A stretch of DNA of 64,000 nt from the NCBI GenBank assembly GCA_025890175.1, contig JANPYM010000001.1, positions 1,523,004-1,587,003 of the forward strand, written 5' to 3'. The stretch is from Ciborinia camelliae. Its lineage: Eukaryota; Ascomycota; Leotiomycetes; Helotiales; Sclerotiniaceae. Shown one piece after another: positions 13,594-27,000 of this stretch; within the stretch, counting starts at the first letter, position 1, and the number at the start of each line of letters is the position of its first letter. Position numbers and translations under genes: made by a program. The notes beneath the pieces are model-generated. The model saw only the letters and a program-made list of their open reading frames with translations. It had not been told where the DNA came from and did no database searches.

Positions 13594-14297
13594 CAGTCAA
13601 GGACACTCAAACACGACAAAAAAGATAATTTCTACCAATTGAAATTTTTATAATACCAAAATATGCAGAATAATCAGGGGAGTTTATATATGCAATAATA
13701 TTTATTATTCTACACGTATTCGATTTAATATCGAATATATAAGGAAGTCACGTGACGACAGATAGGACTTAAGGCTCTCGTCCAATATACTACTCTACCA
13801 TCTGAACTTTTAGCTTATTATCTGAACTTTTATTTTACTATTTAATCTTTTATATAATAGAAAATTGTCGTCTGAAGTGATTGGACGAAACAGGGTTCTT
13901 GAAATATATAAGTTTGAAGAAAAAGGGAAGGGGAAAAAGAAAAGGGAAAAAGAAGAGAATATCATGTGATACTATTTGAACTTCAAATTTTAAAGCCTGG
14001 AATAGTATGAAACGATAAAGTAAAGCTAGGGGAATTTAATAATATAATTAGATTCTACGTAAGTGGCGTCGTCGATCTGATATAGCTTATATAGTATATT
14101 GAACGGTCACGTGTAGCACGTGACGACAGATCGGATTTCAGAGTTTTGTTTTTTGGGTTTTTGAAGATCTTTCCAATATTATTTTCAAAATATTTTTATA
14201 TCATTAGAATCAGCTTAATATCCTGCATACGCTATACTAAAAAAAATCAAATATATATAAAGTTATTTTTTTTGTCGTGTTTGAGTGTCCTTGACTG
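13594..14297. mobile_element. MITE with 30-bp terminal inverted repeats (copy A1)
   Basis: A 704-bp non-coding element. The left end CAGTCAAGGACACTCAAACA at 13594 is mirrored at the right end (14268-14297) as the exact reverse complement over about 30 bp, continuing into ACGACAAAAAA. It is flanked by TA on both sides (13592-13593 and 14298-14299), the target duplication expected of Tc1/mariner-class elements. Internal CACGTGACGACAG motifs occur near both ends (about 13750 and 14118). There is no transposase, so it is non-autonomous. The interior is homologous to copy A2 at 30816-31488. Tc1/mariner assignment rests on the TA duplication only. Confidence 0.9.
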
Positions 14298-14299
14298 TA

Positions 14300-16458
14300 G
14301 AGGGGGAAAAGGAAGGAATGTGGAGGGAAGGTGGAGGGAGTGATTATATAGTAATAGCAAATGTAAAGGAGAGGAGGATATATATAGATATTTGAATTTT
14401 GGATTTTGGATTTTGATATGAGAAATGAGAAATGAGATATTTTTTAGGGTGAGGTTTTTCTTGGGGGGTTTCTTGGGGGAGGTTCTTGGGATGTGGATGG
14501 AAGGGGAGGGTGATGAAGGGTGATTAGATGGAATGAGAGTTGACAAGAGACTTTTGTAAGATTTGGTTTCACCCCCCCTCTCTTTCTGTTTTCTCTTTCG
14601 TCTTGATAGTATTCATACTGATAGATGAACTGGAATGGAACTGGAATCAAATATATCTAGAGGAAAAGTGATCCATCATAAGCTTGAAACTTGAAACTTT
14701 TATATTCATAAATAGATGGCTTTGGCTCGAATTACGGATCGAGAAAGGGGAAGAGAAAGAGAGTTTTCTTGGATCGGGATATGGGATATGGGATATGGGA
14801 TGTTATATCTTTTGGTTAAGTTTGAGGATTAGAGAGGAGAGGATTGGATTGGATGGATTGGATGGAGATTTTCTAAAAGTATAATAATTTCAATGATATG
14901 ATGGGGATGGGGGAAATGATAGGGGGAAGGAATGAGATGATAGAATAGATGATGATTATGGGATTCATATTCTTAAATCATGGTTCACTTACGGGTATTG
15001 GTATAATTAATAGAGGGGGGTGGAGGGAAATTGTATAGTGGCAGCTCTTTAGAAATGTTCTTATTGTGTCATGGTTGGATTTGAATTTGAGGATAAGTAG
15101 AATGGATGCTAAGTTTAGATTAGATCTAGAAGTTGGAGGGAAGGGGAGGCGAGAATAGGGGAGGAGACAAGATTATATGAGATGAGCTATATCTTAATTG
15201 TATCTCGGTGCCAGGTTTGAGGAATTGATTTGTTGACTTGTTGACTTGTTGGCTGGGAATTCGAATTTGAAGTTGAAGTTGGGTGAGGGGAAGACGAGAT
15301 GAGATGTGATTGGATGAGATGATATTATATTAGGCTGGTGGAATGGTTGGATGGGCTGGAATAGTATGGGATGGTATTAGGCTCGTGGTATGGGATTGGA
15401 TTGGATTGGAATGAAGCACTAGGACTCGGATACTGTTATGAGGACAATATTGAGTAGATATTGGGTTAGATTATCGAAATGGATGGGGGATGCGTGATAT
15501 GCTGTTATTTGATTTGAGAGCAGTTGGCCGCGAGATGTATAACCCAGTCTTATGAGTTTAAGAGGGGTTCATTTAATGAGAGGCCGGTAAAGGATCGATG
15601 AGGCCGTGGTCGATGGATTCTTGTATTCGGAGAAGTAGAAAAGCTTCTCGGGGGGACTTTGAGCTCCACGGATGTATCTTTGTAGTTTGAGAGGAGAAGT
15701 ATGATATGAGAAAGATGAGAAAGATGGCTTGCGGAGTTGAAGAGTGATCACTGATCGTTGGGGATAAGATTATTATTTGAGAACTGCAGAGAGAGGATTT
15801 AAAAGGGTGGAACGGAGATGTAGGTGTAGATGTTTGAACTAATAGAATTTCGGAAATTGAATATTGACTTAATTTAGAGCTGCTGTATGTACTCTCGAGT
15901 ATACTGTTATTCGTTTATTGAGAGCATATACTAAGAAGGAACTTCATCCAAAACCCAGAGGTTTCAAGACAATTCCTACCTATTGTTCTAACACTTCGTC
16001 TAATCCTTTCTTTAACCTTATAGATATGATTGATGTTTAACCATTCATTTCATTTGCCCTTGTGAGACCCAAAGTATAGATAGGTAGTCGTTTGAATCTG
16101 CCTCGTCAAGCCCAAGAACTACACCTCTGGATAGGTAAGAATTGAAGTAGAAAATGAAATTCACCTCCTAAAATCTGACACGCCAGAACGTGATCCGAGC
16201 CGAGCTGAATGAGGGGTACCACATGACTTCATTATGTCAGCTCCGTACTCCGTCATTGTTGATGCCTGACATTCTGCCTCACCATGATTAGAGCTCTTTC
16301 AAGAAAAAGTTCAGTCGCATCAACCTTCGAAACTATTTTTGACCATCATTTTGAAGGCTCCCAATCACCCACAATCAATCCCTTCTGATCCGGCATTCTT
16401 TCTCTTCTTTACGCTGATACCACTTCATCCTCTCAGTGCTATCATTTTATAGAAAAAA
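14300..16458. other. Intergenic, purine-skewed plus strand, TOM40 upstream region
   Basis: No gene seen. From about 14300 to 15750 the plus strand is G/A-T rich with GGATTGGATGG-type runs and few C residues. From about 16190 to 16458 the composition becomes more balanced and is probably the TOM40 promoter and 5' leader (a TCTCTTCTTT pyrimidine tract lies at about 16399-16411, shortly before the ATG). Confidence 0.5.
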
Positions 16459-17664
16459 ATGTCGTCGATTGCGGTGGAGAAGGAATCGCCTCTGGGCTTC
16501 CTTTACAACAATGCTGCAGCCGGGGCTTTGTCAAATACATATAAAACTTTCCAAGAGAAGAGAGAAGCGCTGGGCCTCGCAAATCCTGGAACAGTTGAGA
16601 ACATTGCTAGAGAAGTTCAACGCGATGTATTCCTTAACAATTACACATTCTCTGGCCTGAGGGCGGATCTCACCAAGCCTTTCAGCATGGCGCCGTTATT
16701 CCAAGTCTCCCACGCATTCTCAATCGGATCTCAAGGTTTACCACCATACACGTTTGGTGCGTTATTCGGCACAAATAAGGTCAGTGCTGGATTGATAGAC
16801 ATGTTTTTATTCGAGCCTTCCATGATCAATTTTACAAAGGAAGCTGACAGTATGAATGGCAGATCTTCATGCAAGGGAACATGGACAATGAGGGACAACT
16901 CACAACCCGATTCAATTACAGATGGAGCCAAGCTTTCGTAACCAAGACCCAGCTTCAGGTTGCTCCTGGTCAAGCTATGATGCAATTAGATAACGAGTAT
17001 ACCGGAAAGGATTTCACGGCTTCGGTCAAATCCCTCAACCCTTCGATACTTGATGGAGGATTCACTGGTATATTTATTGGTCAATACTTACAATCTGTTA
17101 CCCCAAACCTTGCTTTGGGTTTGGAGGCTGTCTGGCAGCGAGCGGCTATGAACCAAGGTCCTGAAACTGCGGTATCATACTGCGCTAAATACAAGGGTAG
17201 TGATTGGATTGCTAGTGCTCAGTTACAAGCGGCAGGAGCCGTTAACACATCTTTCTGGAGAAAATTGACAGAGAAGGTTGAAGCTGGTGTAGATCTTAAC
17301 CTGCAATTCGCAGGGTTGTCTGGAGCTGGTATGATGGGAGGACCTATCAGAAAGGAGGGTGTCACAACCGTGGGTGCCAAGTATGACTTCCGCATGTCTA
17401 CTTTCAGAGCTCAAGTTGATTCAACCGGAAAGTTGAGCTGCTTATTAGAAAAGAGAGTTGCACCACCTGTTCAACTTACCTTTGCAGCTGAGGTGGACCA
17501 CTTCAAGGCATGTTGTCTTTCATTCTAAAATTTACCTTCTTTACTAATAACTTCCACAGCAAGCTGCAAAGATTGGAGTGGCAGTTTCCATTGAGTCCGG
17601 TGACGAAGAGATGGAACAACAAGCAATGGCGGCCGGCGGCGCCCCACCTCAGATCCCATTTTAA
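16459..17664 (+). CDS. TOM40: Mitochondrial import receptor subunit Tom40
   Basis: Beta-barrel channel of the TOM complex in the mitochondrial outer membrane, the entry pore for nuclear-encoded precursors. Exons 16459-16779, 16863-17507 and 17560-17664 join in phase to 356 aa, normal for Tom40 (Porin_3 family). The N-terminal helix region is followed by the typical stretch around [14 protein letters not shown] and [12 protein letters not shown], then alternating amphipathic strands, ending in a beta-signal-like segment ([12 protein letters not shown]) and a short Gly/Ala/Pro tail. The ATG at 16459 gives [20 protein letters not shown], a good match in position to the family start. The second intron begins GC (CTTCAAG then GCATGT at 17508) and ends CCACAG, with a CTAATAA branch site: a GC-AG intron. 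VDAC is the other Porin_3 member, but the N-terminal sequence fits Tom40. Confidence 0.93.
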
Positions 17665-19370
17665 ACATATGTGACTCGACACAATGTTTCTCAACGCGCA
17701 TCCTCCACTCCTACAACTAATCGAAATTTAATGCCATGCCATAAAACCCTTACGAACAAGAATATATGTACACCGACTAGCCACTTACATCATCTACATA
17801 ACGGATTTACATTCTGCTGTGCTAGACCTATACGAAAAGCTTCTTCATTTTCTTTCGAGATGTCTTACTACAATTATGAGCCTTATTTCTTTCTGCCGCT
17901 GGAGAAAAAAAAGGTGCATTTCCGAATACATTTCCGAACCAAAAGATGATCCAAACTCTTTTCCTTTTCTTCTACCATATCATAGACTTTCTTTATACCT
18001 CATGTTCACGGGGACTCTGCGTTGTTGGAGCAGCATATCTGGAACCTGGTTTGGAATGGAAGGCATTGCGGTTGCTTTTGTTTACGATAGCGGATAGGCT
18101 GATGCGGAACTGGGCATGGACGATGCATGGGATATCATGAGAAAGATGTTATATGAGGATGGGTACTTCTGTATTATAGTGATTCGATTTTGCAGCGATG
18201 ATGACAGGAGAGGGGGCATGATAGTATTTGTCACTGTAGATACCTAGCTGTGTATAAAAGAAAGGATATAATTGAATATCCATGAAGACGAAGCGTTTGC
18301 AATAGATCTCATACCTAGGTCTGATCATTGAAGTGAAATTCGAATATATATATATATATATATATATTAGGTCTTTATATTATCTCCTGGCTTTTATGAG
18401 AATTTTAAGGCATTCAACCCAGGCAATAATAATTTAAACCCGCCCGCTTCGACCGAATGAATTTTCTCCAAAACAAAGCCGTATGATTGGCCAATTTCAA
18501 AGCATTGATTGACTAACCACCTTTTGACAACCTAGGTAGGTACCACTTATCTCGATAATCTTAGCTGAAGTTAAATTAAGCAACAAGCAACAAGCAACAA
18601 GCAACAATCCCGAGCCGCATTTTTGTCCTCGCCCCTTCAAAACTAGTACGCTACCTACAAATTTATATCGAAAGACTCGGAAGTTGATTTATCAGGAGTG
18701 TGAAAGGTGCAAAGAGTTCAAGTTCGACAGTGGTATCTGAAAAATAGCAAGCGCCAGCCAAGGGTTCGAGTGAAGTCCGGGTTTTTCTATTCTATGATCG
18801 AGGCTTCTTGAAACGAAACAAAGCTCTGTAGAATTCGATACTTTAATACCCCTCCCTTGCTCGTTCACTAAGGAACGGTCCACTCCGCCCCTCCGCCTCT
18901 CCGCCTCTCTTCTTCCGCAAACACGCGTTTCCAAGCTTGCTTTGACCAAAGTAAGGGCAGCTCGACATCACACCATATATCAAGGACTGAATCTCGAAGT
19001 CACGGGATCATCATCAAAGGAAGAGTGAGCAGGAGTCACGAGTTTATTGTCAGGACAAAGTGTATTCACTTCATTGTGCAATTTGTGATATTTGCAAACT
19101 GTGTGTGGGGGTTAAGACCAATCATCACTGATTCTGGGTAAAGAACTGGATTTTCAGATAACAACAAGGTTGGGAAATTAAGAATCATGGATACTTTATT
19201 GTGAGTGGTTTTGTGTTCTTTGGTCATTCACTTTTTACCCCCTCGTTTAATCCCAGGCATCGATGGCCTTCATGATGTGATTACACTATACATGATGGTA
19301 TCCTCTTTTACCTCTTTTCCTTTCTGCTTTGCTACAAATTTTCTTTCAATATCAAATTGGAAGCTACAAA
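17665..19370. other. Intergenic, TOM40/PFK2
   Basis: No gene seen. It holds an (AT)n tract at about 18342-18368, a CCTAGGTAGGTACC palindrome at 18530-18544, and a direct repeat of CAAGCAA units near 18580-18605. A short ATG frame at 19187 followed by GTGAGT could be a small upstream exon or uORF of the next gene. Confidence 0.5.
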
Positions 19371-21537
19371 ATGGATCCCTTTTCATCATCCCAATTCAGA
19401 CCTACGCGGTCAAATAGTACCATTATGAGAGAATTGGAGCTTGTTGAAGACCTATTTGAGGAGACTTACGAAGAACCTAGGACTGCGGAAATCGCTGCCA
19501 ATTCTCCTCGCTTTCGTCGAAGATCATCAACCTTCATTGATGGCGTTCATGACTTGCCAGATGAGAAGGCAACCATGGCCCCGGCTCAGTTGTACTCAAC
19601 TGAGTCGGGTAGACTTTTCCATTCTGGAAGAATCGCCATCGTCCTAGTTGGTCTTCCTGCGCGTGGAAAGACGTAAGTCATTTCTCCAGGTTGGGATCTT
19701 AGATCTAGTTGAGCTAATTGATGCGCAGCCACATTTCTGTTTCTCTTTCACGTTATTTGCAGTGGTGAGTTTTGATCAGAGATTCTTCTCTTCTTTGCTG
19801 ATTGTTTTAGGTTGGGTGTCAAGACGAGAATCTTCCATCTGGGAGATTATCGACGGGCAACCATGGGCCCTGGTCAAGATGTTCCAGATGACTATTTCTT
19901 TATCAACGCATCTGCAGCCTCGGTTATGCTCCGACAGAAGATCCTCAAGAAGTGCCGTGAAGATATCTATGCCTGGCTCAACCATGAAAATGGTCAAGTT
20001 GCCATTTATGATGCTGTTAATCCTCTTTCTGCTGGCCGCAGATCTCTTGAAAAGGAGTTTGCCAAGCACGATGTACAGGTATGTGGCGCGCAACAATAAT
20101 TTGATCTTCCTCGGACACTGGCTAATGGCGTATTCCAGACATTGTTCCTTGAATCATATGTCACAGATGAAAAGATTCTCCAAGAGAATGCTAGGAGCGT
20201 GAAGATTTCATCCCCAGATGTAAATTGCCTCCCTTCAGAGCGCTGGAAGTACCAGGATGATACTAAGATTTTACAATCGCAGTTCGTTGGCATGGATCCT
20301 GAGGATGCTGCCAAACTTTATCTCAAGAGAATTGACATGAAGATTCCACACTTCGAAACTATGACTGAGATTGACCTCAATTACGTCAAAATGATTAATG
20401 CAGGCGAGCGTATCCAGTACAACAATGTCAGTTTTGGTTATCTCTCCCACCGAATCGTCTTCTACCTTATGAACCTCCATATCAAATCTCGACAAACATT
20501 CTTTGCCCGAGCCGGTACATCCAGCTTGGATGATTCCTACAAAGCCGATGCATCACTCTCAGATGAAGGTCGAGAATACGCTAAGAAGATGTCCGATACG
20601 TTACTCAAACATCGCGAAGAAGAAAGAGCGGCTTCTATTGCAGCAGGAGGTTCTGATGCACCACTTAAACCACTAACCGTTTGGTCTTCTACTAGAAAGA
20701 GAACGGTTGAGACTGCCGAGTATCTAAAAGAAAAGGGATTCAGAGTTAGACAGAGAAGTCAGATGAGTCAATTGAATCCGGGTATTTGTGAGAAGATGAG
20801 TGAGAGGGCTTTGAGAAGATTGTATCCAGAGGAGGTTAGAATGCATGAGTTGGATCCTTATCATCATAGGTATCCTCGTGCTGAGGTATGTTTTCTATTT
20901 ACCTGTTCTCATATTCTCATCTACATAATGTTCCCCTCCCCACTCTTGCCCCATCCCCACCTTCCCGTTTTGTTTGGGGGAGAATAGCTACTGATGGAAA
21001 AATAGTCATACCATGATCTAGCCGTCCGCATGGAACCTATCATTCTGGAACTCGAGAGAGAACAAAATGATCTGTTGATTATTGCTCATGAATCGGTTTT
21101 GAGGGTTCTTTATGGGTATCTTATGGCTTGTGATGCTATGAATATCCCTACGCTTAAGTTTCCTAGAAATGAAATTATCGAGGTATGTATTCTTCCCCTT
21201 CTGTCTCCTCATTTTCCTTCTCCCTCGCCATTTTCCATCGTTGTTCCCCCGTTACCTCCACATCATGGACTGATTCACGCCAAAGATTATCCCCGCCTCC
21301 TACCAAAACGAAGCAAAACGCATCCACATCGATGGGCTCGCTCCAGAAATGATCCCCGGATCCCCAGAAGATATCAGAATTCCAGTCGCTCCTTCTGGTG
21401 TTCAAAGTCCCTTCTCGGGTATTGGTACGCCGGCTTTGGGTGGTCAAAGTGGGGTTGCTACGCCTACTCCTGGAGAGAAGAGTGCCGAGGTTGGTGGTGA
21501 GAAGTTGAAGATGCTTAATCCGTTGGCCCAGGATTAG
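19371..21537 (+). CDS. 6-phosphofructo-2-kinase with degenerate fructose-2,6-bisphosphatase domain
   Basis: Makes fructose 2,6-bisphosphate, the cytosolic regulator of glycolysis and gluconeogenesis. Six exons (19371-19672, 19729-19764, 19811-20078, 20139-20885, 21006-21182, 21286-21537) join in phase to 593 aa. The kinase domain has Walker A GLPARGKT (94-101) and the GDYRR motif. The C-terminal half is a histidine phosphatase fold, but the catalytic RHG triplet reads R326-A327-G328, with Ala where the phospho-accepting His belongs. The second His region (IIAHESVLR) is kept. This resembles yeast Pfk26, which also lacks the catalytic His, so I infer kinase-only activity. Exon 2 is a 36-nt microexon. 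The Ser/Arg-rich N-terminus (RRRSS, 49-53) could be a kinase target. An upstream start at 19187 is possible but unsupported. Confidence 0.93.
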
Positions 21538-21985
21538 AAGTGTGGCTTGTGGGAGATGAAGCATGGGGTATGGGGTATGGGGTGAGATGAATGGGACAGA
21601 ATGGGATGGGGAAAAATTGTTTTTTTTGAGGCTGATTTGGCGGCCTTTTGAGTCTTTCACCATGCGAGATGATATCAGATGAACATGAAACATACGTATG
21701 AACGTTGGGAGAGTTCTCTTGCATTGCATGCATGCGTTGCGGTACTAAGATGGTACATATGAAGGAAACACTCGAATGAAAATGAATGAATGCATGCAAA
21801 CAAGGAATAGAGAAACGAAATGCTGGTTTTGTCCTCGCCTCTTTTGTGATGCTATTTTCTTTGACGATGAGTTTGTAGACGGTTGGGATGTATAGATTGG
21901 TACCTAGTGGTTGGGAAGTTAATGCTATTGGAGATCTGTTATCTTGTTTTGTGTTGTGGTTATGGTTATGGGGGGGTGGGTGGGT

Positions 21986-22835
21986 AGGTGATCATATTAT
22001 ACTTTAGTCTAGTGCGGTTGAGGTTGATTTGATTTGATTTGGATTGGCATACACAATGTGCTTGACTTGGATACTTGGGGGTTATAATTTGATCTTTTCT
22101 TTTAACATTTGATACTAGGTACCTAGGTATCTATAGGTAGTAGTTACCTAATACCCGAATGGGCATCACAACTGTTGATTTGATTTCAATGTTTCATCGG
22201 TATGGTAATTAGATATCTCTGAGACTTCATTACTGGGAAAATGCCCTAATGATATCTATCCCTTCCATTTCTCAGGAGAACTTTCAGGAAATAGTTTTGC
22301 TGAGACTGAGACTTCTGTTGGGTATTCTATTACGTAGGTATTATCAATGGGGGTGTGTGTATGTTAGGGAGACGAGATGGAATTGGAATTGGAATTGGAG
22401 TTTATACTTCATTTGGATTTTAGATGGATGAGGCTGGATTGTTTGTAGATAGAGGGAAAGGGGGGGGGAGGAAAGTGGACTGAGGAAAGTAGGACTAGGT
22501 TGGTTGGTTGGATGAAGGGGGATTTTGATTTTGATTTGGGTTGATTTGGGATTCTAAAAGGCTAAGTAGCTAAGTATATTTGAAAGTATAGCTACGATTG
22601 AGGATTAGGATTTTTAGAAAGAGTATGGCTGAGAGGTGGGAGGGTTACTCCTTCCATATAGGTTCAAAATGTACCTAGTAGTCACGACCCTTAGCTTAGT
22701 TGCCCCGCTTTGCTGGTTTTCTCGTTCTTTTATTTTCGCTCATCTCAATTCATCAATGTTTTTTTCATTCTCTCTTTTGTGTTTGGATGTGTAACAAATT
22801 TTGAGGTTTCTCTTGAAGTTATCTGCCCATTTCTG
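21986..22835. repeat. 850-bp block, copy 1 (left of gap)
   Basis: Runs from AGGTGATCATATT to CCATTTCTG and then meets ten N. It is repeated without a visible difference at 22846-23695. Identity down to simple-sequence tracts (runs of G, TGATTTGATT) argues for one locus assembled twice. Confidence 0.9.
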
Positions 22836-22845
22836 NNNNNNNNNN
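22836..22845. other. Assembly gap (10 N)
   Basis: Ten N separate the two identical 850-bp copies, so this is a scaffolding join and not biological sequence. Confidence 0.98.
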
Positions 22846-23695
22846 AGGTGATCATATTATACTTTAGTCTAGTGCGGTTGAGGTTGATTTGATTTGATTT
22901 GGATTGGCATACACAATGTGCTTGACTTGGATACTTGGGGGTTATAATTTGATCTTTTCTTTTAACATTTGATACTAGGTACCTAGGTATCTATAGGTAG
23001 TAGTTACCTAATACCCGAATGGGCATCACAACTGTTGATTTGATTTCAATGTTTCATCGGTATGGTAATTAGATATCTCTGAGACTTCATTACTGGGAAA
23101 ATGCCCTAATGATATCTATCCCTTCCATTTCTCAGGAGAACTTTCAGGAAATAGTTTTGCTGAGACTGAGACTTCTGTTGGGTATTCTATTACGTAGGTA
23201 TTATCAATGGGGGTGTGTGTATGTTAGGGAGACGAGATGGAATTGGAATTGGAATTGGAGTTTATACTTCATTTGGATTTTAGATGGATGAGGCTGGATT
23301 GTTTGTAGATAGAGGGAAAGGGGGGGGGAGGAAAGTGGACTGAGGAAAGTAGGACTAGGTTGGTTGGTTGGATGAAGGGGGATTTTGATTTTGATTTGGG
23401 TTGATTTGGGATTCTAAAAGGCTAAGTAGCTAAGTATATTTGAAAGTATAGCTACGATTGAGGATTAGGATTTTTAGAAAGAGTATGGCTGAGAGGTGGG
23501 AGGGTTACTCCTTCCATATAGGTTCAAAATGTACCTAGTAGTCACGACCCTTAGCTTAGTTGCCCCGCTTTGCTGGTTTTCTCGTTCTTTTATTTTCGCT
23601 CATCTCAATTCATCAATGTTTTTTTCATTCTCTCTTTTGTGTTTGGATGTGTAACAAATTTTGAGGTTTCTCTTGAAGTTATCTGCCCATTTCTG
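22846..23695. repeat. 850-bp block, copy 2 (right of gap)
   Basis: Begins at the same base as copy 1 (AGGTGATCATATT) and ends at the same base (CCATTTCTG), then continues into unique sequence (CATTCGTGG). Confidence 0.9.
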
Positions 23696-24065
23696 CATTC
23701 GTGGTACAGTAGTACGTACGTGTGTGTTATGTTATTTCCTTTTTCGCGAGTTGGCCAGATTAGCGTTTGGTCTGAATGATTGGATTGAGTGGGAATTCCC
23801 TTCCAAGTTTTGTGGTGTGATATTTGAGCGAGGGCTACTTGGAATGAAGCTATTGGGCTGTAAAGAATATGTTGAACCACCCGAAATGAGGCGAAGTGCA
23901 GTCATCGTCAAACGTGATGTTGTAGTGCATGGGCCAGAAATATCTGTGGTGGCAGATGAGGCTGCATATTCGGCCTGACCACTGCCCCATTTACTTCTTC
24001 AAAAGTGTTGCTTTTCCCTTCTGAATCGTCCTTGAATGTGGTTTCAATCATAAAAACATATCGAC

Positions 24066-27000
24066 ATGGCAGAAGTTGTCGGCGTGATCGGCGGTGGCAT
24101 AGCAGTTGCTCAACTAGCGGGTGCAATCGTAGAGAATGCTCGGAGGCTATATGCTTTCTATTCGGAAATGAAAGATGCGCCTAAGAAATTGGGTGATTTG
24201 TTGAAGGTGATTGAGTTATTCGGGGAAGTATTGGTGGAGTGCTATGACCAGAGCAAAACCGGAACAGGACAATCCAAAGCCTTGGCAAAGATCTTTGGAC
24301 ATTGTGAAAACGCCATAAAAGATCTGGACGATGTGGTAAAGGTCTTGGGCGATGGTTTAAGCAAAGCTGGGAGAAAGGGAGAAAAGCAATGGCGAATTTT
24401 TAAAGTAGTTCTCAAGCGGAAGGAGTTGGAAGACCTGGGGGAAAGGCTCGGACGGGCCCAATCACTCTTAATAACGGCTTTAAACTGCCACATTATGTAA
24501 GTCATCTTTGCATCAAACTAGAACATATGTAGTACTCGAAGTAACATATCGATAGAGCCACGCAGCAGATATCAATCGAATCGTCTACCCCGAGAACAAC
24601 AACGAATACAACTGTGGCAGCACAGACAATCAAATTGTCTACTCCGAACACAACCACAACCACAACTATGGCAGCAGAGACAAACAATTCATTTACTCCG
24701 AGAACAACAACGAATACAACTGTGGCAGCACAGACAATCAAATTGTCTACTCCGAATACGACCACAATCACAACTATGGCAGCAGAGACAAACAATTCAT
24801 TTACCACGAGTACGGCTACGAACATAACAGTGAAAACAAAGACAAAAGAATCGGTTGCTGTCCCGGAGTATCATCCTAACCAAATTTCCAACGAGGGAAG
24901 TAAATCTTTGATTCAACGCACGTCAAATTCTTACGGATTATTTTCCTACTGGTCTACTACATCAGTTTTACAGCAACAATGGAAGAAGACACGTTTTGCA
25001 GAAGAGACTACTGACACCATAGTTGCCGATGATGATATAGACATCGATATCGACTCAAAGATCATTCCAAGAGCTTGGCTACGAGTCAGGGGTAGGTCTA
25101 TCAAACAAAGTCGACGATTCGGACGCTGGACATACTCATTTCAACCCATCTGTGTGGTTCCAGACAACTCGCCAATTTTTGGTGCCTGCAAGAATGGAGA
25201 TATTGGAGAAGTAATTCGCTTGGTGCAGACTGGTATGGCAAGCGTGTTTGATACTAACCAACAAGGATTTAACTTAATACATGTGAGATTCCCACCCATG
25301 ACTTTTTTCATAAAAGCCTGGGTCCTGACGCGATTGTGACAGGTTGCAGCTGGCCACTTACACGCAGACCTATGTCGATGGTTACTTGATCTAGGAGTAC
25401 GGGGTACTGAGCATGGAGAGGGACTGTATGTGATTTAATTGATCTTCTTTCCAATCAATCCGGACTGATACATCTCCAGGACTGCGTTACATGTTGCAAG
25501 TAAGGTTTGCAATAGAAGCATGAATAATTGGCCTGGCGTCTCGAGTTTGCCCATGCTTCAGTCTTTCAATAATATGGGCCGTCACAGTGATGCCCTTGAC
25601 ACTATTCGGGTTCTTATTGAGCTTGGGAAATGCGATCCGATGGAAAGGTGGGACTTATCCCCTTACCTTGGGAAGAACAAGCTCACATCTTTGCATATCT
25701 ACGATGGTGGACCAGAAGCGTTCAAATATATGCTCAATCAAGAGATATTCGTCGTTTGTATTGATGCACAAGAGCCCCAAGAGATGAGTGTGTTGGAGTG
25801 TCAGCTAAAGAGCAATGTACCCTGGTTAGATACACTGATCAACATTTCGAGAGAAAAGGACATCAAATTCTCGGAGTCTCGCCGTTTGAAAGATGGCTTT
25901 CCATGTATTCCAAATGCCCTGCGCCAAGCACTATTCAGATTATCAATCATTACGAACAACAGCAATTTCGGCATACTGTCAGCGAACAAGATGGCTATCT
26001 CCTCCCTGCTCGAAGTCGGGGCAGATGTCCATTATTGCGACACCACATTCTGCACCCCCTTATCATCACTATTTTCTGGAGAGCAGCAGAATCTTCTACT
26101 CCATAAACGTAGTTTAAAAGGACTGCCTTCAATCATCATGACATGGTTCGAGTTACTGAAAGCAGCTGGCTATGACCTACAATTATATATTCTTCGAGAA
26201 GTGGAAAAAGGTTGTATGATCTGGGGATGTATGGTCGGCGACTTCATAAGTTACATGCACATTTATCAACATGATAAAATTGCAGATGTGATTTGCATCT
26301 TTGAGTTATATGATTGTCGCCGCGAATATAGGCGCATGATAACATCACAACCTCGTCGGAAACCGAAAATGCCAGGAGCTTGGGAGGATGGCAGTGATGA
26401 GAAATCTTTTTCGGATCAGGATCTGATCCAAATGTGGGCACAAAATCCCGACGACGGTATCCAAAACCAGAAACTAGGAAGCCATAACCGGTCTCCAGAT
26501 TTTGAGATGTAAGTAAAATCTTTTGAAAATCTCCAATTGTGGTTTGTGTCAAACCACACAGTGCTCAGATCACAAACAGCTAATCAGCGAAATCTAAGGT
26601 CATTTAGGATTGGTCCTTTGGTGAACGGCGAACAAAAATTTGGTTTTATAGACTCTATAATGCGTCGAAAAGTAAACTGTCATTGTAGATGGTTTACAGA
26701 ATGCACCCATGAGCCTCAGTACGGAAGATACGATGTTGATAGTAACGACGAGAGTGATGAGGAGAGCGATAAAGGCGAAAAGAAAGATAAGAAGGACAAA
26801 AAGGACGAGAATGATGAGAAGGACGAGAAGGACGAGAAGGACGAGAAGGACGAGAAGGACGAGAAGGACGAGAAGGACGAGAAGGACGAGAAGGACGAGA
26901 AGGACGAGAAGGACGAGAAGGACGAGAAGGACGAGAAGGACGAGAAGGACGAGAAGGACGAGAAGGACGAGAAGGACGAGAAGGACGAGAAGGACGAGAA

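Larger units (their letters stand above)
21538..24065. other. Intergenic with gap-flanking duplication
   Basis: No gene seen. Most of this stretch is the duplicated 850-bp block described separately. An open frame in each copy (22249-22431 and 23109-23291) is identical, non-coding in appearance and duplicated with the block. Confidence 0.55.

Noticed and set aside
18342..18368. AT dinucleotide tract as a possible terminator or origin
   Set aside because: A common microsatellite; nothing else supports a function.
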